From positions 930,001-994,000 of the forward strand of contig NZ_JAFFJX010000002.1 in assembly GCF_016924755.1 (NCBI RefSeq): 64,000 nt of DNA. The letters are read 5' to 3'. The notes beneath the pieces are model-generated. The model was not told the DNA's origin and made no database searches. It saw only the letters and a list, made by a program, of their open reading frames with translations. This DNA comes from Longitalea arenae. GTDB taxonomy: Bacteria; Bacteroidota; Bacteroidia; Chitinophagales; Chitinophagaceae. The translations under genes were made by a program, and so were the position numbers. Below, one piece after another: positions 17,252 through 26,219 of this stretch; position 1 is the stretch's first letter, and each line of letters starts with the position of its first letter.

Positions 17252-18304
17252 TTATTGTACTTTGGTTAATTTAATGTTGCTTTCAGGACGTATTGCCAAC
17301 AAAGCCGTGGTTATTACTGTATCTCCTTCCTTCACGCCATCTAACACCTGTACATATGAAGAATCGCGAATGCCTGTGGTAACTACTGTAAAATCGGGCT
17401 TACCACCCTTATAAACGATCACCCTTTTGTTGCGCGCCTGTGGTATTACCGCCTGCGAAGGAACAATGAGTGAATGATCGTTCTTGCCTAATTGCAAAGA
17501 TACTTTAGCAAAAGCACCTGGCACCAGCAGGCTGTGTTTACCCTGTACTACCGCCCGCACTTTTAAAGTACGGGTATTTGCCTCGATGTTCGATTCAGTA
17601 GCAAGGATGGAAGCGGTGAACTTATTGTCACTGCCTCCTACGGTAAAATTGACCAGCCTGCCTCTGCGCATGGCTTCGCTGTATTTCTCCGGCACGGAAA
17701 ATTCCATCTTCAACTGGCTTACCTGGCTGATGGTGGTAAGCAGGGTAGTGGGAGTAATATAAGCGCCATTGCTGATATTCTTCAAACCAATGCGGCCGGC
17801 AAAAGGGGCACGCACCTCGGTTTTATTGATGTTCACCTGGGTCAGTTCTATATCCGCTTTCAGATTGCTTACTTCCAGTTCGCTCAGATCATACTCCTGC
17901 CGGCTGATCCCCTGGATATCTAACAGGCCTTTCTGGCGTTCCGCCGTTTTTTGTGCGATCTGCAGCTGCACCTGCAGCTTTTTAAGCTGGGCCTGCAGGT
18001 CGCCATCAAACAGCTTTACCAGCAAAGTTCCTTTTTGTACATAACTTCCTTCGGGAATGTTTAACCATACCACACGGCCCGAGATCTCAGGACGGATCTC
18101 CGTTACTTCAAAAGGGAGCAGGGTACCGGGAATTTCAAGGTTTTCACTCAGGGATTTGGTTTTAACGATAAATGCTTCTGCCTGGATGGGACGGTCGCCT
18201 CCGGGGCGGCCTGCAGCAGGCGCATTACCTTTTTTCTCATTTTTGCAGGAAATAAAAATGAAAGACAAAAGAATTCCAATTACAATCCGGCTTTTACGGT
18301 TCAT
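17252..18304 (-). CDS. RND efflux periplasmic adaptor (membrane fusion) lipoprotein
   Basis: The adaptor of the tripartite pump has 350 residues from the ATG at 18304. An upstream in-frame start at 18349 would add 15 residues that spoil the signal peptide. The N-terminus is a lipoprotein signal ending FISCKNEKK, so the mature protein is anchored through its Cys. Biotinyl-lipoyl-like halves (EISGRVVWLNIPEGSYVQKG and VRAPFAGRIGLKNISNGAYI) flank a coiled-coil hairpin of about 60 residues. Beta-barrel and membrane-proximal domains follow. The gene is first in the adaptor-RND-TolC operon and has a promoter at 18437-18464. Confidence 0.92.
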   Translation of the reverse strand: MNRKSRIVIGILLSFIFISCKNEKKGNAPAAGRPGGDRPIQAEAFIVKTKSLSENLEIPGTLLPFEVTEIRPEISGRVVWLNIPEGSYVQKGTLLVKLFDGDLQAQLKKLQVQLQIAQKTAERQKGLLDIQGISRQEYDLSELEVSNLKADIELTQVNINKTEVRAPFAGRIGLKNISNGAYITPTTLLTTISQVSQLKMEFSVPEKYSEAMRRGRLVNFTVGGSDNKFTASILATESNIEANTRTLKVRAVVQGKHSLLVPGAFAKVSLQLGKNDHSLIVPSQAVIPQARNKRVIVYKGGKPDFTVVTTGIRDSSYVQVLDGVKEGDTVITTALLAIRPESNIKLTKVQ

Positions 18305-18436
18305 CTGGTAGTTATAAAAGTTTAGTTGGTGTAAAACGATAAACGGCAAACGTGAAAAAAGATCCTATCAATCAGTAAGCCGTTAACAGGAAAGCATTCT
18401 TTCACTATTGCCGTCAGTGGCTATGTTTCACGCCCG

Positions 18437-18464
18437 CAAAATTACTCTTTTACTGAAGGTTCAA
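18437..18464 (-). promoter_or_regulatory. Promoter of the efflux operon
   Basis: On the minus strand, TTG (18464-18462) is followed after 17 bases by TAATTTTG (18444-18437), an exact TAnnTTTG -7 element. The expected start point is about 125 bases before the adaptor ATG, giving a long leader in which I see no regulator site. Confidence 0.55.
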
Positions 18465-18499
18465 TATTAAAAAGAGATGAATGGCAGGCAGAACGGATC

Positions 18500-19621
18500 T
18501 TAACTTACTACTTTTAATATGTTTTTAATCCTGTTCGCTTTATACGTCAAATCCTGTTTATCCTTACTGACGATAGTTACATGCCCCATCTTGCGGCCAG
18601 GTTTGGTTAGTTTTTTACCATAGAGATGAACGAATACATTATCCATTTGCAAAACCTCTTCCAGCCCCTCGTATTTTGCCTCGCCTTCAAAACCGTCGGC
18701 GCCTACCAGGTTTACGATGGCAGCCGGTAAAATATGGTCTGCATTGCCTAAGGGGTACTGCAACATAACGCGCCACAACATATCAAATTGTGAACTGTAA
18801 TTGGCTTCTATAGTGTGATGGCCACTGTTATGAACCCGGGGCGCTGTTTCGTTCACAAATACATCGCCCTGTTTGTCGACAAATAATTCAACCGCAAAAA
18901 TACCCGGGCTTTTGAGGCCTTTTACTACAGCTAATGATATAGCTTCTACCTTCCAGAGTGTTTTTTCAGTGAGTTCGGCCGGGCTTAACTGGTAATCGAG
19001 CAGGTTGAGGCGATTATCAACAATCATATCAACCGGTGGGTATAAAGCGGTTTCCCCTTTATCGTTCACTGCAATGATCTGTGATATTTCGCGGTGAATG
19101 GTGACCATTTTTTCCAGTACTGCCGGTGTATCGAAACCTTTGTTGAGGTCATCAGCCGTTTTCAGCAATTGAACCCCGCGGCCGTCATAACCGCCAATGC
19201 CCACCTTATGAACTGCCGGCAGGAAAGCGGCATGGCTTCTCAGTTCAGCCAGGTTCTGGGTGATAACAAAAGAAGAAGTGGGGATCTGGGCTTCTTTATA
19301 GAACTCTTTTTGTAGAATTTTATTCTTAATAGTGCGAAGGGCCGCAGCGCGGGGATACACCCGAACCCCTTCCTGTTCCAGTTTTTCCAGGGCTTCGTCG
19401 TTTACCGATTCAATTTCAATGGTAATAGCATCCAGTCCTTTCCCGAAATTGTACACATCATCAAAATTGCGGATATCCCCTTTTACGAAATGATGGCATA
19501 AATGGGCTGCGGGACAATATTCGTCATTTTCGAGCACAAATGTTTCTACGGGATAGTTGGCTGCGGCCTGTAAAAGCATTCTGCCTAATTGACCGCCGCC
19601 CAGGATACCAATTTTTTGCAT
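18500..19621 (-). CDS. purK: 5-(carboxyamino)imidazole ribonucleotide synthase PurK
   Basis: This ATP-grasp enzyme of 373 residues converts AIR, bicarbonate and ATP to N5-CAIR, the substrate of PurE. The N-terminal GILGGGQLGRMLLQAA (4-19) is the classical PurK opening. EIESVNDEALEKLE, the ATP-grasp core KVGIGGYDGRGVQ and the metal-binding FVNETAPRVHNSGHHT all match the family. In many bacteria purK and purE are adjacent. Here an efflux operon and an IVP gene of about 6 kb lie between them, all on the minus strand. A separate -7 box is found at 19643-19650. Confidence 0.95.
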   Translation of the reverse strand: MQKIGILGGGQLGRMLLQAAANYPVETFVLENDEYCPAAHLCHHFVKGDIRNFDDVYNFGKGLDAITIEIESVNDEALEKLEQEGVRVYPRAAALRTIKNKILQKEFYKEAQIPTSSFVITQNLAELRSHAAFLPAVHKVGIGGYDGRGVQLLKTADDLNKGFDTPAVLEKMVTIHREISQIIAVNDKGETALYPPVDMIVDNRLNLLDYQLSPAELTEKTLWKVEAISLAVVKGLKSPGIFAVELFVDKQGDVFVNETAPRVHNSGHHTIEANYSSQFDMLWRVMLQYPLGNADHILPAAIVNLVGADGFEGEAKYEGLEEVLQMDNVFVHLYGKKLTKPGRKMGHVTIVSKDKQDLTYKANRIKNILKVVS

Positions 19622-19642
19622 GCTTAGAATTTAGTTAAGCGG

Positions 19643-19650
19643 CAAAGATA
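19643..19650 (-). promoter_or_regulatory. -7 element of purK
   Basis: TATCTTTG on the minus strand matches TAnnTTTG exactly and lies 21 bases before the purK ATG, implying a very short leader. No TTG -33 box is clear. Confidence 0.45.
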
Positions 19651-19664
19651 AGGAAGTCACGAGG

Positions 19665-19830
19665 AGGTTTCAGGTTCCGGGTTGCAGGTTACGGGAATAC
19701 AAAGGTACCGGTTACCAGTTGCCGGTTGCCAGGCCATTTATTGCAAAATGCCTGTCTGTATTCAGGCTGCAATTACATTGAACCCCGGTATCCGGTACCT
19801 GGAAACAGGTAACCAATCTTTCCCAATTTC
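19665..19830. repeat. GTTACCGG/CCGGTAAC intergenic repeat block
   Basis: The gap between the divergent purK and hppD genes holds many copies of GGTTACCAGTTGCCGG and CCGGTATCCGGTACC-like words in both orientations. The family is the one seen at 60-110, 7726-8150 and 21260-21545. Confidence 0.55.
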
Positions 19831-19832
19831 CC

Positions 19833-19840
19833 TATCTTTG
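19833..19840 (+). promoter_or_regulatory. -7 element upstream of hppD
   Basis: TATCTTTG matches TAnnTTTG exactly. It lies 206 bases before the hppD ATG, so the transcript would carry a long leader that contains a 30-codon open frame. Confidence 0.4.
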
Positions 19841-19866
19841 CCTAATACTCAATGCAGTATAATTCT

Positions 19867-19959
19867 GATGCAACCCGACTACCCGCATAAGATTTTTAAT
19901 GACAAACGCATGGGCTATTGCCTGCTGATGGAAGCATTGGCGATGGACAGTCATTTATA
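19867..19959 (+). CDS. Possible 30-residue upstream ORF in the hppD leader
   Basis: An ATG at 19867 opens 30 codons (MQPDYPHKIF to AMDSHL) ending at 19959. It would be the first sizeable frame on a transcript from the -7 box at 19833-19840, and it stops 86 bases before hppD. The peptide reads like coding sequence rather than repeat but matches nothing I know. It could be a leader peptide, a remnant of a lost gene, or chance. Confidence 0.2.
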
Positions 19960-20045
19960 GGTTACCCCCACTTACAGCTCTATTCCCTGCTGCAATTGCT
20001 GAAATTGTACGGCTGGTTTTATTCTACCAATTAAACTAAAATACC

Positions 20046-21173
20046 ATGTCAAAGACATTGACGGCGGCTGCGCCGAACACGCAAACCGATTTTTTACCAC
20101 TCGAAGGAACCGATTATGTAGAATTTTACGTCGGCAATGCCAAACAGGCTGCCCATTTCTATAAAACCGCTTTTGGCTTTCAATCCCTGGCCTATGCTGG
20201 TCCCGAAACCGGCGTAAAAGACCGCGCCAGTTATGCCATCAGGCAAAACAAGCTCACTTTTGTATTGACCACCCCGCTCCGTGCCGGCAATCCCATCGCC
20301 GACCATATTTACAAACATGGCGACGGGGTAAAGGTACTGGCCCTGCGGGTTCCAGACGCCACCAAAGCCTGGCAGGAAACTACCAGCCGGGGCGGCAAAA
20401 CTTATATGGAGCCCACCCGCCTTACCGACGAGTTTGGCGAGGTGGTGTTAAGCGGAATACATACCTATGGCGAAACAGTGCATGTATTTGTAGAAAGGAA
20501 GAATTATACGGGCGCCTTTATGCCCGGCTTCAAAGAATGGAAAACGGTATACAACCCCACGGAAACCGGCCTGCAGTATGTTGACCACTGCGTTGGCAAT
20601 GTAGGCTGGAACCAGATGAACAAATGGGTAAGTTTTTATGAAGAAGTGCTGGGTTTCCGCAATATCCTGAGTTTCGACGATAAGGATATTTCAACCGAAT
20701 ATTCAGCCCTGATGAGTAAGGTAATGAGCAATGGCAATGGCTTTGTGAAATTCCCCATCAATGAGCCGGCCGAAGGGCGCAAAAAATCGCAGGTAGAAGA
20801 ATACCTGGAATTTTATGATGGTGAAGGCTGCCAGCATGTGGCCCTGGCAACCAATAATATTGTTGAAACCGTTTCTGCATTGCGCGACCGCGGGGTAGAG
20901 TTCCTGAAAGTGCCCACCACATATTACGATGATCTGCTCGACCGCGTAGGTCATATCGACGAAGACCTGGAACCCCTGAAAGAACTGGGCATCCTGGTCG
21001 ACCGCGACGATGAAGGCTATCTCTTACAGATCTTTACCCGCCCTGTGGAAGACCGGCCCACTTTATTCTTTGAAATCATTCAACGCAAAGGCGCTAAAAG
21101 CTTTGGAAAAGGAAACTTCAAAGCCCTGTTCGAAGCCATTGAAAGGGAACAGGAACTGAGAGGGAACTTATAA
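20046..21173 (+). CDS. hppD: 4-hydroxyphenylpyruvate dioxygenase
   Basis: This Fe(II) dioxygenase of 375 residues turns 4-hydroxyphenylpyruvate into homogentisate in tyrosine breakdown. Two VOC-type halves are visible (about 20-160 and 175-350). The three iron ligands are in place in the C-terminal half: His181 (QYVDHCVGNV), His264 (GCQHVALAT) and Glu343 (FFEIIQRKG). The family-specific C-terminal helix (FGKGNFKALFEAIEREQE) closes the active site. Length and residues are complete, so it should be active. No homogentisate dioxygenase is adjacent in the window. A good terminator follows at 21202-21250. Confidence 0.95.
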   Translation: MSKTLTAAAPNTQTDFLPLEGTDYVEFYVGNAKQAAHFYKTAFGFQSLAYAGPETGVKDRASYAIRQNKLTFVLTTPLRAGNPIADHIYKHGDGVKVLALRVPDATKAWQETTSRGGKTYMEPTRLTDEFGEVVLSGIHTYGETVHVFVERKNYTGAFMPGFKEWKTVYNPTETGLQYVDHCVGNVGWNQMNKWVSFYEEVLGFRNILSFDDKDISTEYSALMSKVMSNGNGFVKFPINEPAEGRKKSQVEEYLEFYDGEGCQHVALATNNIVETVSALRDRGVEFLKVPTTYYDDLLDRVGHIDEDLEPLKELGILVDRDDEGYLLQIFTRPVEDRPTLFFEIIQRKGAKSFGKGNFKALFEAIEREQELRGNL

Positions 21174-21201
21174 TTATTATTGAGAAAATCTGCAAATAGG
21201 G

Positions 21202-21250
21202 AAGTCCGGAAGAAGACGACAAAAACATCTTTGTTCCGGGCTTTCGTTTT
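21202..21250 (+). terminator. hppD terminator
   Basis: Arms AAGTCCGGAA (21202-21211) and TTCCGGGCTT (21234-21243) pair over ten positions with one G-T pair and are followed by TCGTTTT. The loop is 22 bases. Confidence 0.65.
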
Positions 21251-21259
21251 AAAAACGCT

Positions 21260-21545
21260 GTTACCGGTTACCAGGCACCAGTTGCCGGTGCTTAAATCAA
21301 TGACAGCTCGATCGCTGTGGGCTATGCCCACATTAAGGTCCCGGTAACCGGGACGCCTGAAACCTGTAACTTGAAACCTGTAACATTATTTAACAGCAAT
21401 TCCTGTATTTCCCTGGTAACCGGTAACTGGCAACCCTATTTAACAGCAATTCCTGTATTTCCCTGGTGACCGGTAACCGGTAACTGGCAACCCTATTTAA
21501 CAGCATTTCCTGTATTCCCGGGTAACCGGAAACCGGTAACGAGTA
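21260..21545. repeat. GTAACCGG-type repeats with three 50-57-bp direct copies
   Basis: Three copies of a unit beginning ATTTAACAGCA start at 21388, 21438 and 21495, each ending in TGGTAACCGGTAACTGG-like words. A palindromic patch (21303-21331, ACAGC/GCTGT and GTGGGC/GCCCAC) and CCTGTAAC words precede them. The rest of the gap up to 21809 shows no gene. Confidence 0.6.
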
Positions 21546-21809
21546 AGCTTCGTTTCGCATGAACATTAATCATTATTTCTTGTTGAAATGGCTGAGTTTT
21601 AAACCATGATCATGGCTAAATTATTATTAAAAAAGCAGATCAGGATGATCTTCGGCTTGGCGAGGACGTACAAAGACTTATGTATTTTCCACAATGTGAA
21701 TAAGCTAAAATGCTTTTTGGTGCCTGGTTTGTAGTAATTTTAACAGCGATTCGCAATAATGCAGTAAATAATCATAACCTATTTTTCGTTTTAATTCCAG
21801 TTACCTTAC

Positions 21810-22994
21810 ATGAGATACTCGTATATACTATTACTGGCGGCCATTGGCCTCGTAAAAACTGCATCAGCGCAAACCGTTGCTGCCAGTATTAATTTTATCG
21901 AATACCAGCGTTCTTTTCCGCGGATGAACGATGCGCTCAGGCATAAGGAAGACACCCTGATGAAGCAATTTGAGGAAAAGAGACTGGCCTGGCCTGCGAA
22001 ATACATTTATTTGCGGTCATTCAAATACGACAGCCAGCTGGAAGTTTGGGTAAAGCAGGACCTGAACGAAAACTTTAAACTGTTTAAGACCTATCGGGTA
22101 TGCGCCATGGCTGGTTCTTTAGGTCCGAAGCGGATGCAGGGCGATTACCAGGTGCCGGAAGGTTTTTACTATATCAACGAATTCAACCCAAAAAGCCAGT
22201 ATCATTTGTCCCTCGGCCTGAATTATCCCAATGCATCGGACCGCATCCTCAGCGATTCCCTGATGCCTGGAGGTGATATCTATATTCATGGCAGCTGTGT
22301 TACTACTGGCTGTATCCCGGTGAATAATGAACAAATAGAGGAATTATATATTCTGGCAGCGCATGCCCGCAATGCCGGACAGGATTTCATTCCAGTGCAT
22401 ATTTTCCCTATCCGTTTCGACAATCACCGCAGCAGCGAATACCTGCGGAAATATATCAAGGATTTTCCGGAGTATAAGGTCATGGCCGATGAACTGAAGC
22501 ACGCATATACCTACTTTGAGAAAACGCGCAAATTACCGGTGATCATGGTCTCAAAGAAAGGAGATTATTTAGTAGACGGCATCATTCCCAAAGAAAAAGA
22601 AGAGGTGGTAGTTAAAAAGGAACGCCGCCCGCTGAAGACCTATAACCAGGCCGATATTGCTACGGTGGTGGAACGTTTACCGGTATTCCCGGGGGGTAAT
22701 GACAAGTTCCAGGCCTTTATTGATAAACTAAGCAAAGAAATGGCCGCTTACCTGCAACAGAACCAGGCAAAAACGTTCGCCATGGTTGAATTTGTGATCG
22801 ACAAGGAAGGCAAAGTGATCTACGCCAATGTCATTAAAGGCGGCAATGACGATCTGAACGATAAACTCATTGAAGCGTTCGAGAACATGCCGCAATGGAC
22901 ACCCGCCGTAAAACATGAACAAACGGTAGCGGTAAAGTTAAAACAGACCATTTTTATAGAAAAGCCAGAAACACAGGAAATTTCAAGGCAGTAA
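21810..22994 (+). CDS. L,D-transpeptidase (YkuD) fused to a TonB C-terminal domain
   Basis: The 394-residue product begins with a signal peptide (1-20, TASA-Q). A YkuD-type L,D-transpeptidase domain follows (about 75-200). Its active site reads HGSCVTTGCIPVNN, with His160 and catalytic Cys168; Thr replaces the usual Ser before the GC. After a basic linker (about 260-285), a TonB C-terminal domain runs from about 290 to 384 (ERLPVFPGGNDKFQ, FVIDKEGKVIYANVI, MPQWTPA). The first domain should act on peptidoglycan cross-links or protein attachment in the periplasm. The second normally touches outer-membrane receptors, but here it lacks an N-terminal membrane anchor. Both domain calls are secure; their joint role is open. 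Confidence 0.85.
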   Translation: MRYSYILLLAAIGLVKTASAQTVAASINFIEYQRSFPRMNDALRHKEDTLMKQFEEKRLAWPAKYIYLRSFKYDSQLEVWVKQDLNENFKLFKTYRVCAMAGSLGPKRMQGDYQVPEGFYYINEFNPKSQYHLSLGLNYPNASDRILSDSLMPGGDIYIHGSCVTTGCIPVNNEQIEELYILAAHARNAGQDFIPVHIFPIRFDNHRSSEYLRKYIKDFPEYKVMADELKHAYTYFEKTRKLPVIMVSKKGDYLVDGIIPKEKEEVVVKKERRPLKTYNQADIATVVERLPVFPGGNDKFQAFIDKLSKEMAAYLQQNQAKTFAMVEFVIDKEGKVIYANVIKGGNDDLNDKLIEAFENMPQWTPAVKHEQTVAVKLKQTIFIEKPETQEISRQ

Positions 22995-23052
22995 AATGGC
23001 TGTAAGCGGTGGAAATTGTTGAATAACATCCACATAAAACATATTGAAAAAT

Positions 23053-23088
23053 AAATGCCCCCGTCGATGGACGGGGGCATTTATTTTT
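23053..23088. terminator. Bidirectional terminator
   Basis: A perfect 13-bp stem, AAATGCCCCCGTC with its complement (23053-23065 and 23070-23082), has a 4-base loop and is flanked by A-rich and T-rich runs. It serves the transpeptidase gene on the plus strand and the small membrane-protein gene (23107-23259) on the minus strand. Confidence 0.85.
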
Positions 23089-23106
23089 ATAATTAGGTCA
23101 GTTAAT

Positions 23107-23259
23107 TTAAATGATATCCATAGCCTTTACGAAAAAAGTGCAAACAAAAGGCAGGATCAGGGTCAGATACTCCCAATGTGTAGCAATAGCAATAAGAAAC
23201 GCAGCTGTTGAAACTAAGAACAGGATCCAGTACAAAAATTTTGAAGTGCCATTAGCCAT
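23107..23259 (-). CDS. Small two-helix membrane protein, 50 residues
   Basis: An ATG at 23259 opens a 50-codon frame ending TAA at 23107. The peptide has two hydrophobic stretches, YWILFLVSTAAFLIAIA (about 10-26) and YLTLILPFVCTFFV (about 31-44), joined by THWE and ending KAMDII. This is a plausible small inner-membrane hairpin protein. Support comes from an exact -7 box (TATTTTTG, 23284-23277) giving a leader of only about 10 bases, and from the terminator hairpin at 23053-23082. Such small conserved membrane proteins are easily missed by length cut-offs. The function is unknown. Confidence 0.6.
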   Translation of the reverse strand: MANGTSKFLYWILFLVSTAAFLIAIATHWEYLTLILPFVCTFFVKAMDII

Positions 23260-23276
23260 ATCGTAAAAATTTTGGG

Positions 23277-23284
23277 CAAAAATA
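23277..23284 (-). promoter_or_regulatory. -7 element of the small membrane-protein gene
   Basis: TATTTTTG on the minus strand fits TAnnTTTG exactly, 17 bases before the ATG at 23259. Confidence 0.45.
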
Positions 23285-23517
23285 GGGCGAAAGTTCTGAA
23301 CCTGAAAGCATAGGTGTGTATTTTTTACTATCTTTCAAACCTCAAATTCCCTTCTGGTTTTGGCCTTCTGAAAATGTCCATGGAATATCCCGAGCCATTG
23401 AGGCTGTTTTGCATTATTTAACGTGCTTGCAATAATTTCGTTCTGAACGTGAATACGTTAGCTGGCTTTTAATTTGTAAAAGCCGGTACGTGTACTATAA
23501 AAACACTATAACCTATT

Positions 23518-26208
23518 ATGACGATCCATTTTTACATAAGGTTTTATACCCGGCCAGGCGAAGCCCTTTTCGTTACCGGGAATACCGATGAGCTTGGAAA
23601 CAACAAAATTGAACAGGCAGTTCCATTAACCTGGTTGAACCATGACCTGTGGACGGGCACTGTCACCATTAACAACCCGCAAACCGCCAGCATTCAATAT
23701 GCTTATATTTACCAGGGGCTGGATGGCCAGCGCGTACGCGAGTGGGACGATAATAAATCGATCGATATCACCAGGAACCCGATGCAGGAGATCAGGGTAC
23801 TGGATACCTGGAACCACCCGGGTGAATATGAGAACGCATTTTATACGGCCCCCTTCCAGGAGATCCTGCTGAAGGAAAATGAAACCCGCACAAAAGCCAA
23901 GGCGGTTAAACATCCCACGCACTACTTTAAGGTAAAAGCGCCCCTGCTGCAAAAAAATCAGGTGGTATGCCTGCTGGGAAGCACCAAAGCGCTGGCCGAC
24001 TGGGATGAAGTGGAACCTGTGTTACTGCACCGCGAAAACAACTGGTGGACGATAAAACTGCAGCTTCCCAAAGAGTCGTTCCCCATTCAGTACAAATACG
24101 GTATATACGATACCAAAAGCAAAACCTTTGTTCGATATGAAGAAGGGGAGAACCGCTGGCTGCATGGCGATGCCCTGGTAAATACGCTCACCATTTTACA
24201 CGATGGCTTTGTTCACCTGCCCAATACCACCTGGAAAGGAGCGGGCGTTGTGATCCCTGTATTCAGCTTACGCAGTAAAAACTCCTTTGGCGCCGGCGAA
24301 TTCACCGACCTGAAATTATTGGTTGACTGGGCGGTGAAAACCGGGATGAAAATGATCCAGATCTTACCGGTGAACGATACGGTTGCCACCCATACCTGGG
24401 CTGATTCATACCCGTATGCGGCGATCTCCGCATTTGCTTTACATCCGCTCTACCTCAACATTAATAAAGTTGCGGGAAAGAAATACGCCAATCTCTTAAA
24501 ACCCTTGAAGAAAAAGCAAGCCCAGCTGAATGAGCTGGCCGATGTAGATTATGAAGCGGTGATGCATGTAAAACTTGCAGCCATTAAAGAGCTGTATATG
24601 GTGCAGAAAGAGGATCTGGCCAATGATGCTGATTACCTCGAATTCTTTGAGAAGAATGAACACTGGCTGGTGCCTTATGCTGTTTTCTGCAGCCTTCGCG
24701 ACCGCTACGGAACAGCCGATTTTACGCAGTGGAAAACGAATACGGTCTATAACCAGGAGGCCATTCAAAAACTGGCTTCGCCCAAGGGCAAACAATACGA
24801 TCAGGTAGCCATACACTATTTTACCCAATACCATCTGCATGTTCAGTTACGCGAGGCGGCCGACTATGCGCATAAGAATGGGATCATCTTAAAAGGGGAT
24901 ATTCCCATTGGTGTATACCGCTATGGCTGTGATGCCTGGCTTGAACCGGAACTCTATCACATGGATATGCAGGCGGGTGCGCCTCCGGATGATTTCGCCG
25001 TGCGTGGGCAGAACTGGGGTTTTCCCACCTATAACTGGGACCGCATGGCGGCTGATGGTTATGAATGGTGGCATCAACGGTTTGTTCAAATGAGCAATTA
25101 CTTCGATGCTTTCCGCATAGATCATATTCTCGGCTTCTTCCGCATCTGGAGCATTCCAGCGCATGCCGTAGAGGGTATTATGGGCCGTTTTGTACATGCC
25201 TTGCCCGTTTACGTAGAAGAATTTGAGCAAAGGGGCATCTGGTTTAACCACGTCAGGTACTGCCAGCCCTACATTAACGACAGCGTATTGTGGGAATTAT
25301 TCGGTCCGAATAATGAAAAGTTCAAACCCTACCTTGATGCAGTTGGCAACCAGTATACATTGAAGCCGGAATTTGCCACCCAACGCCAGGTAGAAGCGCA
25401 TTTTGATGCCCTGGATCGCAGTGAAGAGAATCAGCACTTACGGCAAGGCCTGTATGATCTTATTTCGAATGTAATTTTATTTGAAGAACCTGGCTCGCAG
25501 GGTAAACAATATCATTTCAGGATCAATGTGGAAAACACTACCAGTTTCCGCCACCTCGAATGGCATGAACAGGAAAAACTGAAAGACCTTTATATAAATT
25601 ATTTCTATCACCGCCAGGAACATTTCTGGATGCAGGAAGGGATGCGTAAATTGCCGGCCCTTAAGCGGTCGACCAATATGCTTATATGCGGGGAAGACCT
25701 GGGTATGGTACCGCATTGCGTGCCGGAAGTGATGAAGCAATTAGGCGTATTGAGCCTGGAGATCCAGCGGATGCCTAAAAACATTCATACTGAATTCTTT
25801 CATCCCGCACAGGCGCCTTATTTGTCGGTGGTAACCCCGGCTACACACGATATGAGCACACTTCGCGGCTGGTGGGAAGAAGACCGCACAAAAACGCAAC
25901 GCTTCTATAACCATATACTCGGGCAATGGGGCGATGCGCCTGCAACCTGTGAAGCATGGATCAATAAGGCCATTGTGATCCAGCATCTGGATTCGCCCGC
26001 TATGTGGGCAACCTTTCAGTTGCAGGATTTGCTGGGGATGAATGAAACATTGCGAAGGGCCAACCCGCAGGAAGAGCGCATCAATATACCGGCAATTCCC
26101 AAGCATTACTGGCGTTACCGCATGCATATTACGCTGGAACAATTGCTGAAGGAAAAAGAATTCAATACAGAGCTGGAGGAGTATATTAAGGATGCAGGGA
26201 GGAATTAA
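23518..26208 (+). CDS. malQ: 4-alpha-glucanotransferase with two CBM20 domains (DPE2-like GH77)
   Basis: This cytoplasmic enzyme of 896 residues transfers glucan chains between maltodextrins or glycogen. Two starch-binding CBM20 modules come first (about 1-100 and 130-230; FYIRFYTRPGEALFVTG and FKVKAPLLQKNQVVCLLGS). A GH77 barrel follows (about 250-890). The GH77 catalytic triad is visible: nucleophile Asp535 (FRIDHILGFFRIW), acid/base Glu726 (CGEDLGMVP) and Asp778 (THDMSTLRGWW). A long insertion within the barrel, as in plant DPE2 and its bacterial relatives, accounts for the length compared with the roughly 500 residues of plain MalQ. It has no signal peptide and no starch operon partners nearby. 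Confidence 0.92.
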   Translation: MTIHFYIRFYTRPGEALFVTGNTDELGNNKIEQAVPLTWLNHDLWTGTVTINNPQTASIQYAYIYQGLDGQRVREWDDNKSIDITRNPMQEIRVLDTWNHPGEYENAFYTAPFQEILLKENETRTKAKAVKHPTHYFKVKAPLLQKNQVVCLLGSTKALADWDEVEPVLLHRENNWWTIKLQLPKESFPIQYKYGIYDTKSKTFVRYEEGENRWLHGDALVNTLTILHDGFVHLPNTTWKGAGVVIPVFSLRSKNSFGAGEFTDLKLLVDWAVKTGMKMIQILPVNDTVATHTWADSYPYAAISAFALHPLYLNINKVAGKKYANLLKPLKKKQAQLNELADVDYEAVMHVKLAAIKELYMVQKEDLANDADYLEFFEKNEHWLVPYAVFCSLRDRYGTADFTQWKTNTVYNQEAIQKLASPKGKQYDQVAIHYFTQYHLHVQLREAADYAHKNGIILKGDIPIGVYRYGCDAWLEPELYHMDMQAGAPPDDFAVRGQNWGFPTYNWDRMAADGYEWWHQRFVQMSNYFDAFRIDHILGFFRIWSIPAHAVEGIMGRFVHALPVYVEEFEQRGIWFNHVRYCQPYINDSVLWELFGPNNEKFKPYLDAVGNQYTLKPEFATQRQVEAHFDALDRSEENQHLRQGLYDLISNVILFEEPGSQGKQYHFRINVENTTSFRHLEWHEQEKLKDLYINYFYHRQEHFWMQEGMRKLPALKRSTNMLICGEDLGMVPHCVPEVMKQLGVLSLEIQRMPKNIHTEFFHPAQAPYLSVVTPATHDMSTLRGWWEEDRTKTQRFYNHILGQWGDAPATCEAWINKAIVIQHLDSPAMWATFQLQDLLGMNETLRRANPQEERINIPAIPKHYWRYRMHITLEQLLKEKEFNTELEEYIKDAGRN

Positions 26209-26219
26209 TTAGCTAATTG

